Source of the DNA: Sciurus carolinensis
Lineage: Eukaryota > Chordata > Mammalia > Rodentia > Sciuridae
Assembly: GCF_902686445.1 (NCBI RefSeq)
Contig: NC_062218.1
Coordinates: forward strand, 18,157,515 to 18,221,514
Reading direction: 5' to 3'
DNA: 64,000 nt
The position numbers and the translations under genes were made by a program. Position 1 is the stretch's first letter, and the number at the start of each line of letters is the position of its first letter. Below are positions 34,763 to 45,907 of the stretch, piece by piece. A model generated the notes under the pieces. That model worked only from the letters and a program-made list of their open reading frames with translations. It ran no database searches and was not told the DNA's origin.

Positions 34763-36850
34763 TTCCCTCTTTCTTCTGATTTTTAATATTGCCCAATTCA
34801 ATTCAGGTGTGGAATACATTTGAAACTAAAAATGTAAACAAAACAACCTACTTCTATTAAATAACAATGGAATTTGGCTAAACATTTTTCAGCTGAAATA
34901 CTCCATTTCTATGTCATTATGTCACTAAAATCCCCATTTCTGAACTGGATCTTTATTAACCTATTTTTTTACAATAAAATTTCTTATGGTATTTTTCTTT
35001 TGCATTCATAAGAAGATACCAAAAAAACAATTTCAATATAGTCCCTCACCTTTATGTTGAATTTGTTTGACAAAATTTATTGAAATGTAATATTCTATTT
35101 TTTTAAAACTAACATTTTCATACAGAAAAAAATAAAATTTTTATTTCATTCATATTTTTTCTGCCATAGAAAATAGAGATTTTGTTTCCATAATGGGTTT
35201 TTTGACAAGTGTTTTAAAAGGTGTCAGTACACCAGGGATTGAAATGGAGTAAATTACATTCCATAATTAAAATAAACTCTAAAATAAGCCTTATAAAAAC
35301 ATACATTTTATATCCATCTCATCTTTGTTCATTCACTTATCCAAAACCTTATAATTCCTTAAAACACACGCACACACACACACAAACACACACACAGGAT
35401 TCCTCCCTTATAGATTAGCAAATATTTTAATCTTCTTAAAAATTTTTGTGCTTGGAACAGGGCTTCCCTCATACCTGAAATAGTGATACAGCTTTTAGTT
35501 TATAAAATATGAATTAATTCCATTTCAGAAACTCTTTCTTCTAAATACACACATGCACACACTTTTAAACTACCACTAGGTCTCTCTCTTTAAAAAAAAA
35601 ATACAGATCAAAAACACATTAAACATGAGAGCTGAAGACATGAGGATCACCAACACGGATGGAATTCATTCTAACTGCCTAGAGCTATGTCGTATTTGGT
35701 AATAAGCTTCGCTAATGGCAGATTCATTGAAGTTGGTGCTCAGCAAGGCCATTCAATAGTCATTTTGTCAAAGAATAGTCACAGTTGTTATTCGCACTTG
35801 TTAACAGAAAGATCTCATATGGATATGCATCCTCTATGTAAATACAATGCTGCTTCCATAAAGACTAGAGTTTGTGGGCAATGTCCTCAACACACACGTG
35901 TGATCACAGTGATTGATGCTTTTAAGTTTCCTCGCCTCACCTTCTAGCTGGTCCACAACCGAAAGCCCATATTAGCAGATTTCCTTCTTGCCTTCCATTC
36001 TAATTATAATATATTATAGCACAATCACAATATCCTGCTCCTTTGGGGCATTAGATATTTTGCCTAAGCTCATCATATGAAATGAAACAAAAGATTTAGA
36101 AATAATATTTAAAATAGCATCTTACTACATCTGGAAAACAGTACAATAAACATGAAAAGCTGAGAACTGTGAAAACAAGTCGTGTGTAATATAGAGTCAA
36201 TTACTCATCTTGAAACTATTGATCTTTTATGTTGTCTTTAATTCTTAGTCTTATTCCCGTTAAAGGAACTTTTCTTTCTTTTCTTCTTACAGTGTTTGTG
36301 TCTCCCTGTCAGTGCGCTTCATCCTTTTCTCACCTGCTCCACCTCTTGGAGGCCAGCACCTACTAACTGCAGCACGTAGGTCGTGTGTGATTTTCCCACT
36401 TCTCACTGTGGTAACCCCAGGATAAAAGGAGACTTCAGAGGGCAGCTAGATACAGAGTTTCAGTATTTCTTTCCCGACTCTTCTCTATTTCAGTGCTGTT
36501 TTTTTGTCCCCTCCACAATGATTTCACCTAATTCTGGTGTCCCCAGAATTTGGTATGAGTACCAAAAAAGTACTCATAACTATTGCAAATGCTGGTCTTT
36601 TTATAGTTCAGCATCTCTTATTTGCTTATTATACTCCAATCAAAACATAAGTAGAGCCTCATTAAAGTCAATTCACTTTGTACTGCCTCACCGAAACAAT
36701 CTTAATAATTTCTTTGTTTTTTTGTGTTTGAATCCTTCTCTTTTATTTTCTCTTAAGCATATTCCATTAGGCTTTTATCCTTCTTTTAAAGGCTGTTAAT
36801 TTCTGAGTCCCAAACAAAAACACAATAGTAATTTTATTTCTGCATAATAA
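34763..36850. other. Unassigned sequence with a (CA)n tract
   Basis: A (CA)n tract lies at about 35364-35396. A 138-codon plus-strand frame (36383-36799) is the longest frame here outside known repeats, but its composition (many F, S, L, C) and lack of motifs suggest chance. The block around 36290-36480 is a little GC-richer and unassigned. Confidence 0.4.
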
Positions 36851-37110
36851 TATACAGCTGATGGATCTCAGTTTGATTCAGTTTGTTTTTAGTGAAATGT
36901 GGCTTCCTAATTTATTGCCATTTGCTGTCTTCTCCTGGTAACTTAAGGATGTATTGCTCAGGGCTCTGTATCTGCCTCCCAGCTTGTCTCTTTCTGTATT
37001 CACTGTCTTGGAGATTGCATTTCAGCTCATGGATTTATGTATCATCTATAAGCAGATGACATCGAGATATAACAGATCACCTCAAAACATCATGAATAAA
37101 ACTTAATTTA
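36851..37110 (+). mobile_element. Ancient mammalian interspersed repeat, family unsure
   Basis: The run 'cagggctctgtatctgcctc', '..ttggagattgcatttcagc', 'tcatggatttatgtatcatc' and 'tataagcagatgacatc' resembles an old mammal-wide repeat that I associate with ancient LINE-1-type 3' ends. The family name is not certain. Confidence 0.35.
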
Positions 37111-37149
37111 TCATTAACTTTCATGATTCAGACTGGCTGATGGTACTCA

Positions 37150-37345
37150 GCTAAGTAGTTTTACTTTGGAATCTTTCATGCATTTGCACAGGACTGTTGA
37201 GAGTCATCTGAAAGCTTATTGAGCTGATCGTCCAAAATGTTGTTTTTGCACATATGGTGATTGGACTAATATGACCAGAATAACTGGGGGCTGTGCCTAT
37301 ATTTTCATCTCTCCTTGTGGCTACCTTGAGTTTCTTCAAAATTTT
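37150..37345 (-). mobile_element. MLT1-like LTR fragment, antisense
   Basis: Antisense MLT1-type wording: 'gagtcatctgaaagcttat', 'gagctgatcgtccaaaatg', 'cacatatggtgattgg' and 'catctctccttgtggctac'. The fragment is short and old. The minus-strand 62-codon frame over it is judged accidental. Confidence 0.45.
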
Positions 37346-37653
37346 AAGCCTCAGAAGTCTTATGCACCTTGGCTATCCCACAGTTTTTGCAGTATGTATC
37401 AATTTCTCACATACTTTATAATTTTCTGTTAGACTTATTGTCCATAACAATCTATAGAATGAAGATATGTCAGATGTAGGTAAAGGATTTTTGACTGATT
37501 TATTCACATTTGTATTTAAAATTTTTTTTTAAACTGTGCCTATCAAAGAGTATGTACTCGAAAATACTTTTTAGAATCTATGAATGGTTTCCCAAAAATC
37601 CAAGGATAATCTGTGACACCCAGAGAAATACGATGTTGGTGCAATGGTATATA

Positions 37654-37664
37654 CAGGCCAGGGA

Positions 37665-37713
<49 letters not shown>
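37654..37713. repeat. (GA)n microsatellite
   Basis: About 25 near-uninterrupted GA dinucleotides after a GGGAGA start. It produces RERERE and SLSLSL frames on the two strands, which are not genes. Confidence 0.95.
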
Positions 37714-37716
<3 letters not shown>

Positions 37717-38173
37717 CAGAGGAAGAGAAGAGTGATTATCAGTAGTCACATTGTATATATGCCAAGAAAGATATGTCTCACTATATATATTTTTTTTCTT
37801 ATAAAATGCATAGAAAAAGTGAGTTGTGTAGAAGTAAACACTGTGTATTTTAAAATCTTTTAGGCAATTCATTTCTTTCAGTTGTCAGGTAATTACACTG
37901 CAATAAATAAGATGGAAAGGAAGGTTATATTAAGATGTGTACTACACATTATATATTGAACTACAAATTATGGGCATCATTTTGACAATCCCTTTGTGTA
38001 TTTTAGTAGATTAAGAACAGTTTCACAGAAAGGGTCTCTAATGGAAACTTCTTAGTCATTTATTTGGAAATATTGTATGGCATACATATAGTTTAGGCTC
38101 TGATACCAATGGAATAAAGTACTGCTGAACAAAAGAAAATAATGCTATTTCCATGGAAAGAGAAGAATTCTAG
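37714..38173. other. Unassigned AT-rich sequence
   Basis: No gene or recognised repeat. Confidence 0.5.
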
Positions 38174-39090
38174 AAAAACACAGTGAACTTATTTTCTAGG
38201 ACTTTGAGATATAATGTTAGGTCATTTATTTCTTGACTTTTTATTCTTTGATTGAATGAGCTCAATGTAGTAAGTTTTCCTCTTAGTACTGCTATCATAG
38301 TGTCCCAGAGATTTTGATAAGTTTTATTGGTGTTTACCTTTAAGACATTTTTTAATCTCCTCTCAGATGTCTTCTTCTATCCATGTATCATTCAATAGCA
38401 TATTATTTAGTCTCCATGTGTTGGAGTAGTTTTTATTTTTTATTTTATCATTGATTTCCAATTTCATTCCATTATGATCTGATAGACTACAAAGTAGTAT
38501 CTCTATTTTTTTGTATGTGCTAAGAGTTGCTTTGTGGCAAAACATATACTCTATTTTAAAGACTGTGCTACTGAGAAAAAAGTGTATTCACTGATTGATG
38601 GATGGAATATTCTATATATGTCTGTTAGGTCTACATTATTGATTGTATTGTTGAGTTCTATGATTTCTTTGTTCAGTTTTTGTTTGGAAGATCTACCCAG
38701 TGGTGAGAGAGGTGTGTTAAAGTCACCCAGTATTACTGCGTTCTGGACTATTTTATTTCTGAAATTGAGAAAGGTTTGTTTGATGTACATAGATGCTCCA
38801 TTGTTTGGAGCATAAATATTTACTATTGTTATGTCTTGTTGATTTATGGTTCCCTTAAGCAGTATGAAATGTCCTTCCTTATCCCTTCTGACTAATTTTG
38901 ACTTGAAATTCACTTTTCCTGATATGATAAATATCATTACCCTATGTACATGTACTATTACATTAATGGTGTGAATCTACATCATGTACAACCAGAGAAA
39001 TGAAAAGTTGTACTCCATTTGTGTATAATGAATCAAAATGCATTTTGCTGTCGTATATAACTAAATAGAACAAACAATAAAAAGACAGTG
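38174..39090 (+). mobile_element. LINE-1 with inverted 5' part and large internal loss
   Basis: The right part (about 38931-39078) is a LINE-1 3' UTR in plus orientation with a short A-rich end. The left part (38186-38930) is the ORF2 endonuclease region in minus orientation: frames at 38363-38545 and 38551-38937 contain SDHNG, NIYAPN and GDFN. The whole is bracketed by AAAAACACAGTG (38174-38185) and AAAAAGACAGTG (39079-39090), a 12-bp target duplication with one mismatch. It therefore looks like one insertion in which the 5' part was inverted and about 2.8 kb between the two parts (RT and C-terminal region) is absent. Confidence 0.85.
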
Positions 39091-39605
39091 CCCAAGTTAT
39101 AATTTCAAAACTTTACAATGGCGTGAAAGTAGCCTCATTTATTCATTCTGCTTTTCACTTTCAGTATTCTATGTATTACAGGAGGTATTCAGTCCTATAT
39201 TATACATTTGACTTTGCGTTAGATAAGTGTATGCAAATAGAGGCTAAAGTAGCTATTGTCAGCATTCTTAAGGGAGTCTTGGCTAAGTTATGATGTTAGG
39301 TAGGAATTGTAATTAATTGCATTTTTACTTTGATATCCTAAACTTATGATGGATTTATTGAGCTGTGCATTTGCAAGTTTACAGCCTTTGGATTTTATTA
39401 ACTAAAAGAAAAATCTTTTGAGAAAATCATATTTATATTATTAAATTTTTTTAAAAAAGCCCTCCCCAACTGTACAGCAAAAGAAAACATTAAGAGACAA
39501 ATGTATGGAGACTAAATTAAAAGGTAAATAAGTATAAGATCAGAAAAATATGGAGATCCAATCTTATATAATATTAGAATCACTAGAACAGAGTTTATCA
39601 AAGAG
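39091..39605. other. Unassigned AT-rich sequence
   Basis: No gene or recognised repeat. Confidence 0.5.
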
Positions 39606-39757
39606 TTTAAGCAAAGCTGGGCTGAGATTGTGACTCAGTGGTGGAGCACTTGCATAGCATGTATGAGACACTGGATTTGATTCTCAGCACCACATATAAA
39701 TAAATTAAATAAAAGTTCATTGATGACTAAAATATAAAAAATTGTATTTAAGCAAAG
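39606..39757 (+). mobile_element. ID SINE with perfect 11-bp target duplication
   Basis: The body shows the ID pattern: 'gactcagtggtggagcactt', 'gcatagcatgtatgagac' and a B-box-like 'gatttgattctcagcacc', followed by the 'aaataaattaaataaaag' tail and a short unique tail segment common in squirrel ID copies. Flanks TTTAAGCAAAG are identical at 39606-39616 and 39747-39757, so this is a single clean insertion. Confidence 0.9.
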
Positions 39758-40734
39758 TATTTCAACTTATATATAAAACTGAATAATATAGAGAAAATTT
39801 CTCATTAGTATTCAGAAGAAAATAAAACAGATATCTACATATAATAATCTGTAAAAGAAAAGAAAAAAAAAAACAGATAAGGAAAACTTCCAACCATTTA
39901 AAGGTACAAAAGTTTTCAAATTTTTAAAAAAACATTTTTAAAATTTATTTTAAAAACAATAAAATATAAGTAAATCAGAACCAAGGAGGCAAAGACATGC
40001 CCAGGGAATTTGTGCATCAACAACACATGGAATGTGGATGATGAGAGCAACAGAGAAGAAGAACTGAATTTAGTGGTATGCCACCACTTCAGTCCTCAAC
40101 ACATATTCTCTTCTTCCCCTGGAGATATAGAAATTCCCAATGATCTATCTTGCCAGTTTGCATATTTAGTTTCCTCCCTTTTTTTTAATTTCCTTTAGCT
40201 GTGTGTCAGGACCACATTTAGGATAATGAAATGTGATGACATCATGGACAATTTCTTTAAAGACAGATTTATGGGCCCTAGGTTTTCTTCCTTCACTTTT
40301 TACAACCTAGAATAAAAACATCCCTCTGTAATTTGTTTAAATCCTGCAGATAAAAAGGGAAGAATTATTGGAGAAATGTTGAGATAGAATGATGAATCAG
40401 ACCAAGCTCATTTATAAAAGGCCCGAACAGAACCAAGTGTAATACTGTCCTGTCTCACGTAAACCACTGTTTTCCAACTGTTCCTTGATTTGTTTGTTTG
40501 TTTAACTTTTTTTTTTTTGATTTAATGAAGAATCATGTCATATAGCATAACTATTTTACGTACCTCTTATATATCTTGAACTAGATTTTGGTAAAGTATT
40601 AGATATAACATGAATAGTAATAACATCAGATCTACCTTTAGAAAGCCACTTCACCTAAAGAGTATTGATCAATATAATAGGATGACATTCTCAGAAAGTG
40701 GGAGTGGGCTTATTAATAAAGCAGTAGAGTTTTA
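39758..40734. other. Unassigned AT-rich sequence, 1 kb
   Basis: Contains a (GTTT)n-like patch near 40490-40505 and A/T homopolymers. No gene is recognised. Confidence 0.5.
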
Positions 40735-40741
40735 AGATTTC

Positions 40742-40789
<48 letters not shown>

Positions 40790-40790
40790 A

Positions 40791-40852
<62 letters not shown>

Positions 40853-40937
40853 GGTGCTGGGGATTGAACTCAGGGCCTTGTGCTTGCAAGGCAAGCACTC
40901 TATCAACTGAACTCTATCCCCAACCCTAGATTTCTGT
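40735..40937 (-). mobile_element. ID SINE, antisense, with composite microsatellite tail
   Basis: On the plus strand, AGATTTCTGT (40735-40744) is followed by a (GT)/(TA)/(CA)/(TA) composite microsatellite, then T29 (40822-40850), then a nearly consensus ID body (40851-40926), then AGATTTCTGT again (40928-40937). Read on the minus strand the body shows A-box 'agttcagttgatagag' and B-box 'gagttcaatcc', both close to the polymerase III consensus. The good match suggests a young copy. Because the target duplication encloses the microsatellite, the latter belongs to the SINE tail. Confidence 0.9.
40745..40821. repeat. Composite (TG)(TA)(CA)(TA) microsatellite
   Basis: Two long TA runs separated by an ACACACAA-type stretch. 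Likely grown from the A-tail of the adjacent ID SINE. The YIYIY frames on both strands are artefacts. Confidence 0.95.
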
Positions 40938-41867
40938 ATATAAATGGTGGAACTTGGATTCACTCAGAACAAGAACAGTGGAAGAGGAGCAGTTTTGGCA
41001 GAGGAAAATTAAGCTATTGTAATCTGTGGAATATATACATTATCTAAGGATATGATAAAAATATCAGCATATTCCCACAGTCCTATGTTAAACATTTGTG
41101 TATCATTGAATATTTATTATGATTGAAGTTTTGGAAGCAAATAAAGTTGTGAAATATGGTAACAACATGAAAAATCAGAATGCAAGATGGCTAAAGTCAG
41201 AAAACAGACTATTAGTATTTATGTTTTACCTCAATTAAAAAGAAATCTTCTGGAATTTTGGGGAATCCATATCCTTGAAGTCACTGTATTAACCTCAAAA
41301 TACAGTTAAAGACTGATGTTTGTATGTAGCTATAAAAATATAGCTATTTTTGTGTGTAGATTATAAGAGTGACAAATGCTCATAGCCACACACGTACAGA
41401 GGAAAGAAACTGAGGACGTCTAAGTTGTCATAACAATTCAAGAAACGCTCCCTCAAGGCATACATGCATGTCAACTTCATTAGAAAAATTTCTTCCCAAT
41501 CACCTCTACTATAAATAATTTCCCTCTTGTGCTCCTTCCACTCATCAATTAATTTACCTCTTTCTAGAATTTTCTTCTTGTCACTTCTCATATACTGTAA
41601 ACATAAGTGCATTTGTCATGTTTTATTGTTTGTCAAGCCATATTGAAAGGTAGTCTTACATACTTTTCTCACACAGGACCTCTAGAATGCCATGTTCATT
41701 AGGTGTAATTAAAATCTTGAAACTTTTGTTTTTCTAGTTTCCTGAAAGTCTGAAGTGGGAAATTCAGTAATGATTTGCTCTAATATAGTAGTTAACTCAA
41801 TTTAATTACACAATAACTATTGACATACATATAATGAACCATTTAAACAATAATGTATGTATTAATA
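40938..41867. other. Unassigned AT-rich sequence
   Basis: An 83-codon minus-strand frame (41361-41612) shows no domain. No repeat is recognised. Confidence 0.45.
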
Positions 41868-42188
41868 CAGGTTGAACATCCCTAATCCAAAATTTCCAAA
41901 TCTGAAATGCTCCAAAATATTAATGATTTTTAGCATCAAAATGACCCCGCAAGTGGAAAAATCCTTACCTCAGCTCATGGTAGAGGTGAACTAAAAAGAT
42001 TGTACAAATTACCCTCCAATTATGTGCACAGAATTTACACCAATCACAAATAAGTTCTTGCTTAAACTTGGGTCCTTTTCCTAAGGCATCTCATTGTGCA
42101 TATGCAAATATTCTAAAATCTGAACAAGAAATTCTAAATTACCAAAAAATTCTGATCACAGAATTTTGTGAAAGAGAACCTTAATCTA
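41868..42188 (-). mobile_element. Tigger-like (TcMar) DNA transposon relic
   Basis: Starts with the terminal-repeat wording 'caggttgaacatccctaatc' directly after a TA (the TcMar target dinucleotide) and continues 'aaatctgaaatgctcc'. The far end contains 'gcatatgcaaatattctaa', the reverse complement of the internal motif seen in the copy at 28986. It is non-coding and old. Confidence 0.7.
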
Positions 42189-44539
42189 TAAGACTTTGAA
42201 TATGTAATTTATTTTGAAAGTGTACTTTCTGTGAGTTTCAATAAATGTATAGTTACATGTAATCATCATTTTATTATCAAATGAATAGTTTTATTGCCCC
42301 AAAGTTTTTTGTGTATGTGTGTATGTCCTGCCTATTCAACCTTCTCTCTCCTTAAACCCTGGAAACCACTGATTATTGATTCTCCATAATTCTATCTTGT
42401 CTAGATCACAGAGTTGGAATCACATGGTATGCACCTTTTCCAGATTCAAACATTTAATTTAATAATATAAATTTAAGTTTGCTTTATGTACTTCATTAGC
42501 ACATTTTATTTTAGTTCCTAAAAAGTTTCCATCACCCTTCATGTATCACAAATCAAATTTTAAGATACACATAAATACACATATGTATGTGTGTGTGCAT
42601 ATATATATATATATATAAACATATGTGTTCTCAAGTTTAAATTTTCTGTGACAAATGTATACAATTTATTTTTTTATTTAATATTGTGTGCAATAGATGA
42701 AATTGTCACTTCAACCTGAAGAAAAAGACTTTTATTTTGCCTCACTTCGAGTCTACATTAACAGAGAAAAAGAGATTAAACAGGAGATATATTTCTATGA
42801 CATTCCATTCAACTAGAGAAAAAGGTCTATAAAACAGTCTAATCTTCCCAAATTTATTATTCTTACATGAATGTGTTTTATTTTATTTAAAAACAAGATA
42901 TGTTAATTTTCTGATCTTTTAAATATATTTATATTGATTTACCACTCTTTTAAAAAAGAATTTCTACTTACTATAAATTAGAGGGAATTAAGTTAGAAAG
43001 TCCTTTGGAAACCATTTCTACCATAGCAAAAAAGAAGTTGCATGTATTTTTCACCATGATTTAGTCTAATAGCTTAAAATATATTTTTAAATGATAAAAT
43101 TAACAACAGTTTTAAAAATCCACCATTATGAAATAATATATGAAATTACCCATATTAGGTAATCTAAAATTGTCAATATAACATTTTTGGTCTTTGTTTC
43201 ATGAAGGAAACTAAAAAAAAAAAAAAATGATTTTATGGAAGTCATAAGGTACTGTTGACTTTAATAACACTAGTATTTTATAACATGGTCCAAATTCTAC
43301 AATTTTAAAGGTTATCTTGTTATTAGAAGTTTGCATGCTCAAGGGAAAGAAAAAAACATTAAAAATTATATGCTAAGTCTAATTTTAAGTAAAAATAATA
43401 AAAATATGACTCTGGAAAACCTTCATTTTTTGTGGTCATTTTTTTGATGGATGGATGATAGATCAGTAATGTTGAAAGAATTTGATCATTTATTTATGTT
43501 AATTTAATAAACTCCTATTTTCATACGTACAAAATAAGTCCACACCTGAGACTTTACTAGTAATTGGATTTTCAACAATTTCTAGACATGGAATAAGCAC
43601 CTCAATGTCATATATATTTTATGACATTTTGAAAAATATTAACTTCTTTTGTTTTTCCTATCATGGTAGGTGTTAAAGACTGAGAAATGTCATTCAATTC
43701 CCATAATGCAGTTTCACTTTTCAGTTTTGAGATGAGGACCAAAGACAAAGTCAGGGTAAGAAAGCAGAGAGACACTTGCATTTCAGTGACATCCTAAGGG
43801 TTAACATATAATCCAGTGGAGGAAAAAGCCTAAAGGGATTGAAGAAGGTAGAGATAGGAAATATTGAAGTTGAAATAAATTAAAGATGGAGAGGATTTGG
43901 CATTAGGGCAATAGTAAAATATTACAACTGGTTTGAGAGTTCGGGAACACAAAGTCAGACATATATAGGGACGCATTGGTTCTACCCCAGAAATGTAAAT
44001 TTCACAATTATCTACAGAAAATACTACCCTTCGGAGAAGACTGAAAATAAAATGGAAAGATATAGCATGTCAATGAACATTAAAACTGAGAAATACTGGA
44101 TAAAAAGAGGAAAAATAAATCAGCTTGTTTATATCATTTCTTTCCCATATCAGAAAAGTTTTGAGAGAGGTACCTTCAAACTGTGATGTCTTCAGTGTGG
44201 GAAAACCAGACAAAAGAAGAACTTGCATCATCTCCTGTGATATGGAGTATTATCCTAAATGCCCCTTTGTGTCTCTCCTCATCTAGAATACTGGGGAGAT
44301 TGGTCTAACAAGATCACCTGAGAACCTCTAGAAACAAAGGAAAGGGTGTGATCTTTCTTCGGTCAATGTTTGTGGCTCCTGGAAGTAGCTCCTGCCCAAT
44401 CATAACTTCTGCCATGGTTTTTACTGATTAAGGATTTCACAAGCTGACCCTGTCCAACCAAAGAGTTGAGCCTCAGGGGGGCCCCACCAAGAAATGGAAA
44501 GCATTATAACTAAACTGAACAATTCAATAGGCAGACTCA
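42189..44539. other. Unassigned AT-rich sequence, 2.3 kb
   Basis: A (TG)/(TA) microsatellite lies at about 42580-42618 and an A-run at about 43212-43227. No gene or young repeat is recognised. The block 44340-44520 is somewhat GC-richer and unassigned. Confidence 0.45.
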
Positions 44540-45110
44540 AGAACAGAAATAATCAATCAGAAAATAAGAATTAGTCAAACTGAGAACAGGTCATTTGAGT
44601 TTATCCAGTCAAAAGAGAAAAAAAAGTGAAAACTTATGGTACAAAATTTATGCATTTGTGGAATTTTCAAAGGAGAGTGAAGATGGGGAAATCTGGGGTG
44701 GGAAGTACAAGTCCAAATTCATTAACTGCAAAGTTTAGATTGAAACCGAAAAGGTCGACATCAGGACACATCATAATAAAATTGTTAAAATTCAAAGTAT
44801 AGCATTTTGTAGCAGCAATAAAAAAGTAACTTATCATTTAGAGAACTTCTATTAGGAGTATCTAAACACCCTCTAACTAACATCCATATGGATTACTTAG
44901 GACAGTGGAAGAGTGGGATGATATATTAAAATATTGAAAGAAAAAAATCTCTGCCCTTCAAAGATTACTGTATGTACCAAAATCATCCCTGAAAAATGAA
45001 GAGATTAATTCTTCCTTAAATAAACAAAAAACTGAGGAAGTACATCACCACTAGACTTGCCCCAAAGGAATTGTCACAGGGAATTCCTTGAATTGAACTA
45101 TCAAAACGTA
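44540..45110 (+). mobile_element. Old L1M/HAL1-type LINE-1 5'-half relic
   Basis: The wording 'gacagtggaagagtgggatg', 'aaatattgaaagaaaaaaat', 'tgaaaaatgaagagattaat' and 'agtacatcaccactagactt' follows a segment of the ORF1 side of old LINE-1 or HAL1 elements. No open frame survives. Ends are uncertain. Confidence 0.55.
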
Positions 45111-45436
45111 TATGCATCTGCAACTAAACATATGTGTCTATCAGTAACATAACTATAATACATGTGATATGTAACTGTATCATATAATTATAACTGGCCT
45201 GTAGAATTGTTTTTGGTGACATATTGAAATAAAACTTTGACATTATAATTATACAGAATTCATATTTGATTTCTTTTGTTTGAAGCAGGAATCACATTCA
45301 CTACAACTTAAATGACCTTTAAGTAGAATGGAAAATCCTGAAAACGGTAAAGAAATATTTGCAAACTTTTTACTAATAATTACATTTTTCGTAATTATCC
45401 ACAGAAACATTATATTACATTACACATTTTTCAAAT
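45111..45436. other. Unassigned AT-rich sequence
   Basis: No gene or recognised repeat. Confidence 0.5.
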
Positions 45437-45779
45437 CAATTGGGTAACTTCTTTATTTAAAATTTTTTTATTTGTTCTAATTTGTTGTACAGAACAGTAG
45501 AATGCATTTATGCATATTGATACATCATACATTAACAGAGTGGTGATTTCTCATTTTTCTCATTATACATATTGTAGGATCATATTGGTCCTGCAGTCAT
45601 ATATATATGGTAGTAATGTCTTTTTCACTCTATCCTTCCTACCTTCATAACCCTTCCTATCCCTCATTCCACTCTACCTAATATAAAGTAACTTTGTTTT
45701 TCCCTATCTCCCCGATCTCCTTACTGTGAATTAGCATCCACACAACAGAGAACCATTAGGCCTTTGGTTTTTGTGTTTG

Positions 45780-45875
45780 ACTTATTTTGCTTAACATGAT
45801 TTTCTCTAATTCCTTCCAATTCTGGCAAATGCCAGAATTTCATTATCCTTCAAAGTTGACTATTATTCCATTGTG

Positions 45876-45907
<32 letters not shown>

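Noticed and set aside
36383..36799. 138-codon plus-strand open frame
   Set aside because: No domain or motif, no start context, and a composition rich in F, S, L and C like translated AT-rich intergenic DNA.
37654..37713. Regular repeats considered as a CRISPR-like or satellite array
   Set aside because: Pure dinucleotide repeat with no spacers; the window is mammalian.
37510..37872. Frames with RERERE or SLSLSL runs
   Set aside because: Translation of a (GA)n microsatellite.
40851..40926. tRNA-like sequence with polymerase III boxes
   Set aside because: It is the body of an ID SINE (tRNA-Ala-related) with a poly-A tail and target duplications, not a functional tRNA gene.
40691..40963. Lysine/isoleucine/tyrosine repeat frames on both strands
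   Set aside because: Translation of the (TA)n, (CA)n and poly-T tail of an ID SINE.
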